From Rhizobium sp. Leaf262 (GTDB taxonomy: Bacteria; Pseudomonadota; Alphaproteobacteria; Rhizobiales; Rhizobiaceae): a DNA stretch of 64,000 nucleotides. Of the stretch, positions 55,251 to 63,241 are shown piece after piece (within the stretch, counting starts at the first letter, position 1; each line of letters begins with the position of its first letter). The notes below the pieces were generated by a model, which did not search any database, was not told the DNA's origin, and saw only the letters and a list, made by a program, of their open reading frames with translations. The position numbers were made by a program, and so were the translations under genes. The stretch covers positions 137,389 to 201,388 of the forward strand of contig NZ_LMMM01000015.1 in the NCBI RefSeq assembly GCF_001422245.1, in the 5' to 3' direction.

Positions 55251-56972
55251 ATGCGAATGCATCTTTTGACAACGACGGCAGCAGCGCTGCTGGCACTGAC
55301 CGGCGTGGCAAACGCCGGAATGAATGAAGCCAAGACCTTTCTGGACAAGGAAATCGGCGATCTCTCGAGCCTGAGCCGTGCCGATCAGGAAAAGGAAATG
55401 CAGTGGTTCATCGATGCTGCAAAGCCTTTTGCTGGCATGGACATCAAGGTCGTTTCGGAAACCCTGACGACGCATGAATACGAGTCCAAGGTACTGGCCA
55501 AGGCCTTTACCGAAATCACCGGCATCAAGATCACCCACGACCTCATCGGCGAAGGTGACGTGGTGGAAAAGCTGCAGACGCAGATGCAGTCCGGCGAAAA
55601 CATCTATGACGCCTTCGTCAACGACAGCGACCTCATCGGCACACATTGGCGCTACCAGCAGGTTCGCAACCTCACAGACTGGATGGCGAAGGAAGGCAAG
55701 GACGTCACCAATCCCGGTCTCGACCTGAAGGACTTCATCGGCACCAAGTTCACCACCGCGCCTGACGGCAAGCTCTACCAGCTGCCCGACCAGCAGTTCG
55801 CGAACCTTTACTGGTTCCGGTATGACTGGTTCAACGACGACAAGAACAAGGCCGACTTCAAGGCCAAGTACGGTTACGACCTCGGCGTTCCCGTCAACTG
55901 GTCTGCCTATGAGGACATTGCCGAATTCTTCACCGGTCGTGAAATCAACGGCAAGAAGGTCTACGGCCATATGGATTATGGCAAGAAAGACCCATCGCTC
56001 GGCTGGCGCTTTACCGATGCCTGGCTATCCATGGCTGGCAACGGCGACAAGGGCCTGCCGAACGGTCTGCCGGTCGATGAATGGGGCATCAAGGTCAACG
56101 AAAAGTCCCAGCCGGTCGGCTCCTGCGTTGCACGCGGCGGCGACACCAACGGACCTGCATCCGTCTACGCCATCCAGAAATATCTCGACTGGTTGAAGGC
56201 CTATGCGCCTCCGGCAGCGGCTGGCATGAACTTCTCCGAATCCGGCCCCGTTCCGGCGCAGGGTGAAGTGGCCCAGCAGATTTTCTGGTACACGGCCTTT
56301 ACAGCTGATGCGGTCAAGAAGGGACTGCCTGTGGTCAACGAGGACGGCACGCCAAAATGGCGCATGGCCCCCTCCCCGCATGGCGTTTACTGGAAGGATG
56401 GCATGAAGCTCGGCTATCAGGACGTGGGTTCCTGGACGCTGATGAAGTCCACCCCTGACGACCGCGCCAAGGCTGCATGGCTCTACGCACAGTTCGTGAC
56501 ATCGAAGACCGTAGACGTGAAGAAGAGCCATGTCGGCCTGACCCTTATCCGCGACTCCTCGATCAACCACGAAAGCTTCACCAAGCGCGCCAAGGATCTC
56601 GGCGGCCTGATCGAGTTCTACCGTTCGCCAGCCCGCGTTCAGTGGTCTCCAACCGGCACCAACGTTCCTGACTATCCAAAGCTGGCACAGCTTTGGTGGC
56701 AGGCTGTGGGTGATGCGTCCTCTGGTGCAAAAACCGCGCAGGAAGCGATGGACTCGCTTTGCGCCGAACAGGAAAAGGTCTTGCAGCGTCTGGAACGCGC
56801 TGGCGTTCAGGGCGAAATTGGACCGAAGCTGGCCGAAGAGCACGATCTTGAATACTGGAACAAGGACGCCGTTGCGAAGGGCAACCTTGCACCCCAGCTG
56901 AAGATCGCGAACGAAAAAGAAAAGCCGATGACCGTCAACTATGACGAACTGGTCAAGAGCTGGCAGAAGTAA
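55251..56972 (+). CDS. glpV: Glycerol-binding periplasmic protein (GlpV type)
   Basis: A 573-residue extracellular solute-binding protein of family 1, longer than most sugar-binding proteins. The signal peptide is MRMHLLTTTAAALLALTGVANA. Later blocks include ITGIKITHDLIGEGDVVEKLQTQMQSG and LYQLPDQQFANLYWFRYDWF. The ATG at 55251 has GGGAGG 6 bases upstream; an ATG six bases earlier abuts the ribosome site. Last gene of the operon before a strong hairpin terminator. Confidence 0.88.
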   Translation: MRMHLLTTTAAALLALTGVANAGMNEAKTFLDKEIGDLSSLSRADQEKEMQWFIDAAKPFAGMDIKVVSETLTTHEYESKVLAKAFTEITGIKITHDLIGEGDVVEKLQTQMQSGENIYDAFVNDSDLIGTHWRYQQVRNLTDWMAKEGKDVTNPGLDLKDFIGTKFTTAPDGKLYQLPDQQFANLYWFRYDWFNDDKNKADFKAKYGYDLGVPVNWSAYEDIAEFFTGREINGKKVYGHMDYGKKDPSLGWRFTDAWLSMAGNGDKGLPNGLPVDEWGIKVNEKSQPVGSCVARGGDTNGPASVYAIQKYLDWLKAYAPPAAAGMNFSESGPVPAQGEVAQQIFWYTAFTADAVKKGLPVVNEDGTPKWRMAPSPHGVYWKDGMKLGYQDVGSWTLMKSTPDDRAKAAWLYAQFVTSKTVDVKKSHVGLTLIRDSSINHESFTKRAKDLGGLIEFYRSPARVQWSPTGTNVPDYPKLAQLWWQAVGDASSGAKTAQEAMDSLCAEQEKVLQRLERAGVQGEIGPKLAEEHDLEYWNKDAVAKGNLAPQLKIANEKEKPMTVNYDELVKSWQK

Positions 56973-56988
56973 GTCTGCTGAAAGGAAC

Positions 56989-57021
56989 GAACGCCGGGAC
57001 AACGATACTGTCCCGGCGTTC
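56989..57021. terminator. Bidirectional terminator between glpV and peroxiredoxin gene
   Basis: GAACGCCGGGACA and TGTCCCGGCGTTC form a perfect 13-bp stem with loop ACGATAC. It lies between the convergent stop codons of glpV and the peroxiredoxin gene and can end both transcripts. Confidence 0.8.
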
Positions 57022-57032
57022 TGCTGTTTGGG

Positions 57033-57692
57033 TCAACCTTGCGGCTGCTTCGTCTTGCGCAGATACGGCAGCACCGTATCGAACGAACCGAACCGCGTAA
57101 TCGCATCCTCATTCGAAACCGCCGCCGTTATGATGACGTCTTCGCCCTGTTTCCAGTTGGCGGGCGTAGCGACCTGATGTTTGGCGGTCAGCTGGATGGA
57201 GTCGATGGTACGCAGGATTTCATCGAAGTTGCGACCCGTCGTCATCGGGTAGGTGAGGATCAGCTTGATCTTCTTGTCAGGGCCGATGACATAGACGGAG
57301 CGAACGGTGGCGTTATCGGCGGGTGTGCGGCCCTCGGAGCTTTCGCCAGCATCGTCCGGCAGCATGTCGTAAAGCTTGGCAACCTTTAGGTCCTTGTCGC
57401 CGATCAGCGGATAGCCGACTTCAAAGCCGGTTGCGGTCTGGATGTCCTGCTTCCACTTCGAGTGACTTTCCACCGGATCGACCGAAATGCCGATGACCTT
57501 GACATTGCGCTTTTTGAACTCGCCGTCCAGACCTGCCATGGCACCCAGTTCGGTCGTGCAAACAGGCGTGAAATTCTTCGGGTGAGAAAACAGAACTGCC
57601 CAGCTATCGCCGATCCAATCGTGAAAGCTGATTTTCCCTTGGGTTGTATCAGCGGTAAAATCAGGGGCGGTCTGGTTGATACGCAACGTCAT
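57033..57692 (-). CDS. 1-Cys peroxiredoxin (Prx6 type)
   Basis: A 219-residue thiol peroxidase that reduces H2O2 and alkyl hydroperoxides. The active site is HPKNFTPVCTTELG near residue 45; it is the only Cys, so the enzyme is 1-Cys and needs an external thiol. The C-terminal part (QLTAKHQVATPANWKQGEDVIITAAVSNEDA) is the long extension typical of Prx6. GGAG lies 6 bases before the ATG at 57692; longer upstream frames are not supported. Confidence 0.9.
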   Translation of the reverse strand: MTLRINQTAPDFTADTTQGKISFHDWIGDSWAVLFSHPKNFTPVCTTELGAMAGLDGEFKKRNVKVIGISVDPVESHSKWKQDIQTATGFEVGYPLIGDKDLKVAKLYDMLPDDAGESSEGRTPADNATVRSVYVIGPDKKIKLILTYPMTTGRNFDEILRTIDSIQLTAKHQVATPANWKQGEDVIITAAVSNEDAITRFGSFDTVLPYLRKTKQPQG

Positions 57693-58001
57693 TATAGGCT
57701 CCAAGCATGAAAGAGTGACAATCATTGTCTCTTTTGAGGCTTTCAATGTCGCCAAATAATCATTCGGAATACGAGCGATCAAGAGGACAAAAAATTCTTC
57801 TTTTGCCATATGGGGATAATGACTTTGCGATGACGGGTTGCAACACCGAAGTCCGGTAAGATCGCACCCCGTGTCAACCAGCATCCTGTGACATCTGTGC
57901 CGCAGCCGCAGGTTTAGTGGCTGTCATGCGAAAAACGGTCTTGGCTTTTGAACCGTCTTGCTTATGATGAAAACGACCAACGCTAACGAGGGAGGTATTT
58001 G
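57693..58001. other. Intergenic region with promoter for leader ORF and ABC exporter
   Basis: This region separates the peroxiredoxin gene and the leader ORF, which are divergent. The plus-strand promoter lies at its right end (57940-57968). The rest shows no coding frame that I trust; the peroxiredoxin promoter must lie on the left, but no clear boxes are seen. Confidence 0.45.
57940..57968 (+). promoter_or_regulatory. Probable promoter upstream of leader ORF
   Basis: CTTGGC at 57940-57945, a 17-base spacer, and TATGAT at 57963-57968, a good match to alphaproteobacterial housekeeping promoters. Transcription would begin near 57975, about 27 bases before the leader ORF. Confidence 0.55.
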
Positions 58002-58049
58002 ATGGCATATTTTTCCGACTCCCCGGTGGCGTCCGCCAATTTTGGCTGA
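58002..58049 (+). CDS. 15-residue leader peptide upstream of ABC exporter
   Basis: ATG at 58002 opens a short frame encoding MAYFSDSPVASANFG and a TGA. A very strong ribosome site, GGAGG, lies 6 bases ahead. The next gene starts about 150 bases downstream, and the interval contains hairpins that can form in alternative ways. No family is known to me. A cis-acting leader peptide that senses an antibiotic, a metabolite or translation rate fits this layout better than a stand-alone protein; this is inference. Confidence 0.6.
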   Translation: MAYFSDSPVASANFG

Positions 58050-58139
58050 GGCCCTTCTTCTCTTTTCATCAAGAGATCGAAACGTAACGGCTGGCTAAGC
58101 CTGCCCTTTCCTAATTCCCCAAATTCTTTTCGCGCTTCG

Positions 58140-58191
58140 ATCCGGCGCGGATTCCGTCTTTCATTCTATCTTGGGACCGGCTGTCTGCCGG
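58140..58191 (+). promoter_or_regulatory. Alternative hairpins before the exporter start
   Basis: Hairpin A is ATCCG-GCG-CGGAT (58140-58152). Hairpin B is CCGGC-TGTCT-GCCGG (58177-58191), ending nine bases before the exporter ATG. TCCGGC (58141-58146) can also pair with GCCGGA (58187-58192), which excludes both. An earlier stem TCTCTT/AAGAGA is at 58059-58076, just after the leader stop. Such a choice could open or close the ribosome site. Confidence 0.5.
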
Positions 58192-58200
58192 ATGCACTTC

Positions 58201-60018
58201 ATGTCTTTTGGTTTGAAATTACGCCGAAGTCAGGCGTTTCGCAGTGTTTTTGGTTTCTGTTGGCAGCATTGGCGCAAACAGCCCGGTCGCGTCGCCTTCA
58301 TGCTCGTCGCCGTGTTGTTCTCAACGCTGGCCGATGTGCTGACGCCCATGTTCGCAGGGCGGCTGGTGGATGCCGTCGTTTCCGGCACGGCAAGCGACCC
58401 CGCCGTCTGGAACAATGCGCTTACCGCATTCTGTTGGCTCATGGGCCTTGCCGTGCTGGCCGTCATTTTGCGACACGCCACCTTCATGACCATCATCAGC
58501 TTCACACTGCGGTCGATGACGGATATTGCGGCGGATTCGTTTCACCGCATCCAGCGCTTCTCCTCGGACTGGCATGCCAACAGCTTTGCCGGATCGACGG
58601 TCCGCAAGGTCACACGCGGCATGTGGGCGCTGGATCTGTTGAACGACACGGTGTTCGTCGCGCTGTTTCCATCGGTCATCATGCTGATCGGCTCGACCCT
58701 GTTGATGACATGGTATTGGCCAATGATGGGCCTGCTCGTCGGGCTCGGCTCCCTGTTATTTGTCGTGATTACGGTGTGCATGGCGCTCGGCTATGTTGCG
58801 CCCATGGCAAGCCTTGCCAATGCCTGGGATACCAAGCTGGGCGGCTCGCTGGCCGATGCGGTGACCTGTAATGCCGTGGTGAAAGCCTTTGGTGCCGAGG
58901 AGCGGGAAGACCGTCGCCTGACGCGCGTGATGGGCAAATGGCAGGACCGGACACGGCGCACATGGACGCGTGGCACGATCAACGGCACATTGCAGGCAGG
59001 CTTGCTCAGCATCATGCGCGCAGGCGTGGTCGGGCTAGCGCTGTTGCTGTGGGCCAGCGGCAAAGCCAATGCGGGTGATATCACCTTCGTTCTCACGGCC
59101 TTCTTCATCCTGCAGGGTTATCTGCGCGAGATCGGAATGCATATCCGCAACTTGCAGCGGTCGGTGAACGACATGGAGGAACTCGTTTCCATCCACTCGC
59201 AACCGCTCGGTATCGACGATGTCACCCATGCAAAGACGCTTGTCATCGACGAAGGCAAAATCGAGTTCGACCGGGTGAGCTTCCATTACGGCAAACACCT
59301 GGAGCCGCTCTACAAGGACTTCTCGGTCACCATCAAGCCGGGCGAGCGCGTGGGACTTGTCGGTCATTCCGGTTCGGGCAAGACGACTTTCATCAAGCTG
59401 ATCCAGCGTCTGCATGATGTCAGTCACGGCATGATCCGCATCGACGGGCAGGATATTTCGCAGGTGTCGCAGGCCTCGTTGCGCCAGCAGATTGCCATCG
59501 TGCAGCAGGAGCCGATCCTGTTTCACCGGTCGCTGGCCGAAAACATCGCCTATGCGAGGCCGAACGCCACGCAGAGCGAAATCGAGAACGCGGCGAAGCT
59601 TGCCAGCGCGCACGGCTTCATCACGGCTTTGCCGAAAGGCTATGGCACGCTTGTAGGCGAACGCGGCGTGAAACTGTCGGGTGGTGAGCGTCAACGTATC
59701 GCAATCGCACGGGCGTTTCTGGCGGATGCCCCCGTCCTCATCCTTGATGAGGCGACGTCCAGTCTGGATTCGGAATCGGAGATGCTGATCCAGAACGCGA
59801 TGGAGCGGCTGATGCTGGGACGCACGACGCTTGTCGTGGCACACCGTCTCTCAACCGTCCGCTCGCTCGACCGTCTCCTGGTGTTCAGTCACGGCACCAT
59901 CGCCGAAGAGGGAACGCATGTCAGCCTGATCCAGAAGAAAGGTGGCATCTATCGCGGCCTGTTCGAGCGACAGGCGCTGGAACTGACAAAAGGCCTCGTC
60001 ATGGATGTTGCCGAATAA
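58201..60018 (+). CDS. ABC exporter, fused membrane and ATPase domains
   Basis: A 605-residue half-transporter that works as a homodimer in the inner membrane. Residues about 30-330 hold six helices (FMLVAVLFSTLADVLTPMFAGRLVDAVV, then further helices to ADDITFVLTA-like). The ATPase has Walker A GHSGSGKTTFIKL, signature [15 protein letters not shown], Walker B VLILDEATSSLD and switch VVAHRLST. It belongs to the MsbA/multidrug branch; the substrate is unknown. The ATG at 58201 lacks a good ribosome site, and an ATG nine bases earlier is possible. A leader ORF and alternative hairpins precede it. Confidence 0.88.
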   Translation: MSFGLKLRRSQAFRSVFGFCWQHWRKQPGRVAFMLVAVLFSTLADVLTPMFAGRLVDAVVSGTASDPAVWNNALTAFCWLMGLAVLAVILRHATFMTIISFTLRSMTDIAADSFHRIQRFSSDWHANSFAGSTVRKVTRGMWALDLLNDTVFVALFPSVIMLIGSTLLMTWYWPMMGLLVGLGSLLFVVITVCMALGYVAPMASLANAWDTKLGGSLADAVTCNAVVKAFGAEEREDRRLTRVMGKWQDRTRRTWTRGTINGTLQAGLLSIMRAGVVGLALLLWASGKANAGDITFVLTAFFILQGYLREIGMHIRNLQRSVNDMEELVSIHSQPLGIDDVTHAKTLVIDEGKIEFDRVSFHYGKHLEPLYKDFSVTIKPGERVGLVGHSGSGKTTFIKLIQRLHDVSHGMIRIDGQDISQVSQASLRQQIAIVQQEPILFHRSLAENIAYARPNATQSEIENAAKLASAHGFITALPKGYGTLVGERGVKLSGGERQRIAIARAFLADAPVLILDEATSSLDSESEMLIQNAMERLMLGRTTLVVAHRLSTVRSLDRLLVFSHGTIAEEGTHVSLIQKKGGIYRGLFERQALELTKGLVMDVAE

Positions 60019-60028
60019 TGGCGTTGGG

Positions 60029-60052
60029 CCACGGCATCGTGCGATGCCGTGG
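60029..60052. terminator. Intrinsic terminator after ABC exporter gene
   Basis: CCACGGCATC and GATGCCGTGG form a perfect 10-bp stem with loop GTGC, followed by ACCTTTTT. A classical terminator for the plus strand; the convergent monooxygenase stop is 11 bases away. Confidence 0.85.
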
Positions 60053-60062
60053 ACCTTTTTCG

Positions 60063-61082
60063 TTATCGCCAACCGAGTTCGGGTGCGACGTGTTTCAAGA
60101 TGCAATCGAGAACATGCACGTTGTAGTCGACGCCTAGCTGGTTGGGGATCGTCAACAGCAGCGTATCGGCTTCGGCAATCGCCTCGTCCTGCGCCAGTTC
60201 CTTGATCAGCGCATCCGGCTCCGCCGCGTAGGACCGTCCGAAGATGGCCCGCGTGGTCGGGTCGATATAGCCGATGCTGTCGCTTTCCTTGGCACCGCCG
60301 AAATAAGCGCGGTCTCGGTCATCAACCAGTGCAAAGATGCTACGGCTGACCGAAACGCGCGGCTCCCGGCTATGACCGGCCTCCTTCCAGGCTTGGCGGA
60401 AGGCACGGATTTGCGCGGCCTGTTGCACGTGGAAAGGTTCACCGGTCTCATCGTTCTTCAACGTAGAACTCTGTAGGTTCATGCCCAGTTTACCTGCCCA
60501 GATGGCCGTGGCATTGGAACTGGCACCCCACCAGATGCGGTCGCGCAGGCCTTCCGAATGCGGCTCCAGACGAAGGAGGCCGGGCGGGTTGGGAAACATC
60601 GGGCGCGGGCTGGGTTCTGCAAAGCCTTCGCCTTTCAGCACCTCCAGAAAAACTTCGGCGTTGCTGCGGCCCATTTCCGCATCATCGGAACCGTCTTTCG
60701 GCTGATAACCGAAATACCGCCAGCCATCGACCACCTGTTCGGGCGAGCCTCGGCTGATGCCCAGTTGCAGGCGACCGTTGGAGATGAGGTCGGCAGCACC
60801 GGCATCCTCCGCCATATAGAGCGGGTTTTCGTAGCGCATATCGATAACGCCGGTGCCGATCTCGATCTTTTTCGTTCTGGCACCGACAGCGGCCAGCAGC
60901 GGAAAGGGTGAGGCCAGCTGGCGGGCAAAGTGGTGGACGCGGAAGTAAGCGCCATCAACGCCGATTTCTTCAGCGGCAACAGACAGCTCGATGGATTGCT
61001 GGAGCACGTCCTTGGCGCTGCGCGTCTGCGAATGCGCACCGGGGCTCCAGTGACCGAAGGACAGAAAACCAATCTTCTTCAT
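60063..61082 (-). CDS. Luciferase-like flavin-dependent monooxygenase
   Basis: A 339-residue TIM-barrel enzyme of the bacterial luciferase superfamily, expected to use FMNH2 or F420-like reduced flavin and O2. The N-terminus is KIGFLSFGHWSPG, with EEIGVDGAYFRVHHFARQLASPFPLLAAVGART and the family signature GRLQLGISRGSPEQVVDGW. The C-terminal half has RIWWGASSNATAIWAGKLGMNL. AGGTGAG lies 6-10 bases before the ATG. It is preceded by a nested palindrome and lies downstream of the transporter genes in the same direction. Substrate unknown. Confidence 0.85.
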   Translation of the reverse strand: MKKIGFLSFGHWSPGAHSQTRSAKDVLQQSIELSVAAEEIGVDGAYFRVHHFARQLASPFPLLAAVGARTKKIEIGTGVIDMRYENPLYMAEDAGAADLISNGRLQLGISRGSPEQVVDGWRYFGYQPKDGSDDAEMGRSNAEVFLEVLKGEGFAEPSPRPMFPNPPGLLRLEPHSEGLRDRIWWGASSNATAIWAGKLGMNLQSSTLKNDETGEPFHVQQAAQIRAFRQAWKEAGHSREPRVSVSRSIFALVDDRDRAYFGGAKESDSIGYIDPTTRAIFGRSYAAEPDALIKELAQDEAIAEADTLLLTIPNQLGVDYNVHVLDCILKHVAPELGWR

Positions 61083-61091
61083 AATATCTCA

Positions 61092-61139
61092 CCTGAATTG
61101 CATATGTTTTGTTGCCAAACATATAGTGCGCAATTCAGG
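61092..61139. promoter_or_regulatory. Nested palindrome upstream of monooxygenase gene
   Basis: Outer arms CCTGAATTGC (61092-61101) and GCAATTCAGG (61130-61139) are perfect reverse complements. Within them ATATGTTT (61102-61109) and AAACATAT (61117-61124) form a second perfect pair with a 7-base spacer. The element begins 10 bases before the monooxygenase ATG and overlaps its ribosome site. An operator for a dimeric regulator, or an RNA hairpin hiding the ribosome site, is likely. Confidence 0.65.
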
Positions 61140-61170
61140 GAATGTACGTCCAAGATTGTGAACAGTCTGT

Positions 61171-62262
61171 TCAGGCCTTGGCGCGAACGACGCCGCCGTT
61201 TGAGTGAAGGCCGCTGCCCCCTTCCTGAACCTGCGCATTGACGATGGCGCTGGCGAGTTGTCGAAAACTGACCATGCCCAGAACCTCCCCCTTGGTATTG
61301 GCAACGGCTGCGTCATCCTGACCGCTGATCGACAGCAGGCGCATGGCTTCTTCGACACTGGTTCCCGCCAACACCTGCGGACCGCTGAGCGGCATGCCCG
61401 GCCTGACCGGAGACATAACGGCTTCGACATTGATGACGCGACCGCGATTCACTTCCTTGACGAAGTTGGCGATGTAATCATCCGCCGGGCGCAGCACGAT
61501 ATCCTGACTGGTGCCCTGCTGAATGACTTCACCATCGCGCAGAATGGCAATCTGGTCTCCCAAACGCAGTGCCTCATCCAGATCATGGGTGATGAAGACG
61601 ATGGTTTTCTTAATTTCCTTCTGGATATCCAGAAGCACGGTCTGCATATCCGTGCGGATCAATGGGTCGAGTGCGGAGTAGGCCTCGTCCATCAACAACA
61701 CCTGCGCGTCGTTGGAGAGTGCGCGCGCCAGCCCGACGCGCTGCTGCATGCCGCCTGAGAGCTGGTTGGGGAAGCGCGTCTCGAAGCCTTTCAGCCCGAC
61801 ACGCTCCAGCCAGCGCATCGCGATGTCCACGCTCTGCGCCCGCGCCATGCCCTGCACCTCAAGGCCGTAAACGGTGTTATCCAGCACATTGCGATGCGGC
61901 AGAAGCGCGAATTTCTGGAACACCATGGCGGTCTGATGGCGGCGAAAGGCGCGCAGTTCCGTGGCATTCATCTTCACCACATCCACGCCATCGACCAGCA
62001 CTTCGCCTGCGGTCGGGTCGATCAGCCGGTTGATGTGGCGGATGAGCGTTGATTTGCCGGAGCCGGAAAGGCCCATGATAACCTGAATGCAGCCGGAGGG
62101 GATGTCGATGTTGATATCCCGCAGGCCCAGAACATGGCCATACCGTTCATTCAGCTCCGTCTTCGCCAGCCCGTTCCTCACCGCATCCACGTGGGCTTGC
62201 GGATTGCTACCGAAAATCTTGTAGAGATTGCTGATTTTAATACCGCCAAAAGCGTCAGTCAT
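61171..62262 (-). CDS. proV: Quaternary-amine ABC transporter ATPase (ProV/ChoV type)
   Basis: A 363-residue ATPase of the glycine betaine/choline/proline import class. Walker A is [13 protein letters not shown], the signature LSGGMQQRVGLARAL, and Walker B LLMDEAYSALDPL, the DEA form specific to this class. The start NLYKIFGSNPQAHVDAVRNGLAKTE is also typical. The C-terminal 80 residues form a CBS-like region (VLAGTSVEEAMRLLSISGQDDAAV), which in relatives senses ionic strength. The ATG at 62262 overlaps the permease stop by eight bases. Substrate choice among betaine, choline and proline is not fixed by sequence. Confidence 0.88.
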   Translation of the reverse strand: MTDAFGGIKISNLYKIFGSNPQAHVDAVRNGLAKTELNERYGHVLGLRDINIDIPSGCIQVIMGLSGSGKSTLIRHINRLIDPTAGEVLVDGVDVVKMNATELRAFRRHQTAMVFQKFALLPHRNVLDNTVYGLEVQGMARAQSVDIAMRWLERVGLKGFETRFPNQLSGGMQQRVGLARALSNDAQVLLMDEAYSALDPLIRTDMQTVLLDIQKEIKKTIVFITHDLDEALRLGDQIAILRDGEVIQQGTSQDIVLRPADDYIANFVKEVNRGRVINVEAVMSPVRPGMPLSGPQVLAGTSVEEAMRLLSISGQDDAAVANTKGEVLGMVSFRQLASAIVNAQVQEGGSGLHSNGGVVRAKA

Positions 62263-63142
62263 GGGCCATCTCCTGATGTTTCTGGAGCCTTTTGCCATAC
62301 GCCTGACTGATGCGGTCGAAGATAATGGCAATACCGACGATGGCTAGGCCATTGAAGATGCCGAGCGTGAAATACTGGTTAGCGATAGCTTTCAGAACCG
62401 GCTGACCAAGCCCCTGAACGCCGATCATCGAGGCGATGACGACCATGGCCAATGCCATCATGATGGTCTGGTTGATACCGGCCATGATGGTGGGAAGCGC
62501 CAGTGGCAATTGCACCTTGAACAGCTTTTGCCAGCCAGATGAACCGAAAGCATCCGCCGCTTCGAGCACATCCCGGTCCACTAGGCGAATGCCAAGATTG
62601 GTGAGCCGGATCATAGGCGGAATGGCGTAGATGACGACTGCGATCAGCCCCGGCACCCTGCCGATGCCCAGAAGCATCACGACGGGGATGAGGTAAACGA
62701 AGCTCGGCATGGTCTGCATGACATCGAGGATGGGATTGACCACCCGCTGGAAGCGGTTTGAGTGTGACATGATGATGCCGATGGGAAGACCGATGATGAT
62801 CGAGAGCACCGTGCAGACGAAAATCATCGAGATCGTCCGCATCGTATCCGTCCACATGTCGAAATAGCCGATGGCGAGCAGGGTCAGCAGACAGCTTAAA
62901 ACGATCTTGAGATTGCGGCTGGCAAACCAGGCAATGGCCATGATGATCAGAATGATGATCGGCCAGGGCGTTTGCGTCATGAAGCGCTCTGCGGCAATCA
63001 GAAACTGTTGCAGTGGCGAAAAGAAGCCCTCTATCGTGCCGCCCCAGGCACGCGTGAATTCACGAAAGCCATCATCGATCATCTTTTTCAGATTTCGAAG
63101 CGTCTCGTCGTTCATGTGCGGAAACGAGTAAAACCAGTCCAT
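62255..63142 (-). CDS. proW: Quaternary-amine ABC transporter permease (ProW/ChoW type)
   Basis: A 295-residue inner-membrane permease. After a cytoplasmic or periplasmic N-terminal part (MDWFYSFPHMNDETLRNLKKMIDDGFREF) there are six or seven helices. The EAA-type loop is RDVLEAADAFGSSGWQKLFKVQLPLALPTIMAG, and PILDVMQTMPSFVYLIPVVMLLGIG is a strong ProW signature. The 3' end overlaps the ATPase gene by eight bases. The binding-protein gene lies upstream after 99 bp with a hairpin. Confidence 0.88.
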   Translation of the reverse strand: MDWFYSFPHMNDETLRNLKKMIDDGFREFTRAWGGTIEGFFSPLQQFLIAAERFMTQTPWPIIILIIMAIAWFASRNLKIVLSCLLTLLAIGYFDMWTDTMRTISMIFVCTVLSIIIGLPIGIIMSHSNRFQRVVNPILDVMQTMPSFVYLIPVVMLLGIGRVPGLIAVVIYAIPPMIRLTNLGIRLVDRDVLEAADAFGSSGWQKLFKVQLPLALPTIMAGINQTIMMALAMVVIASMIGVQGLGQPVLKAIANQYFTLGIFNGLAIVGIAIIFDRISQAYGKRLQKHQEMAHD

Positions 63143-63164
63143 GCATGTCCCCTATGATCGCGGC

Positions 63165-63195
63165 GACATGCGAATGGTGTTGCCAATCGCATGTC
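63165..63195 (-). repeat. Hairpin between binding-protein and permease genes
   Basis: GACATGCGA and TCGCATGTC form a perfect 9-bp stem, with an inner TGG/CCA pair. It lies after the binding-protein stop and before the permease start, the usual place for an mRNA-protecting hairpin. Confidence 0.6.
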
Positions 63196-63241
63196 TATTT
63201 GCGTGGCTGCCGGACGGCGGGTCTGACAGCAGGGAAGGTCG

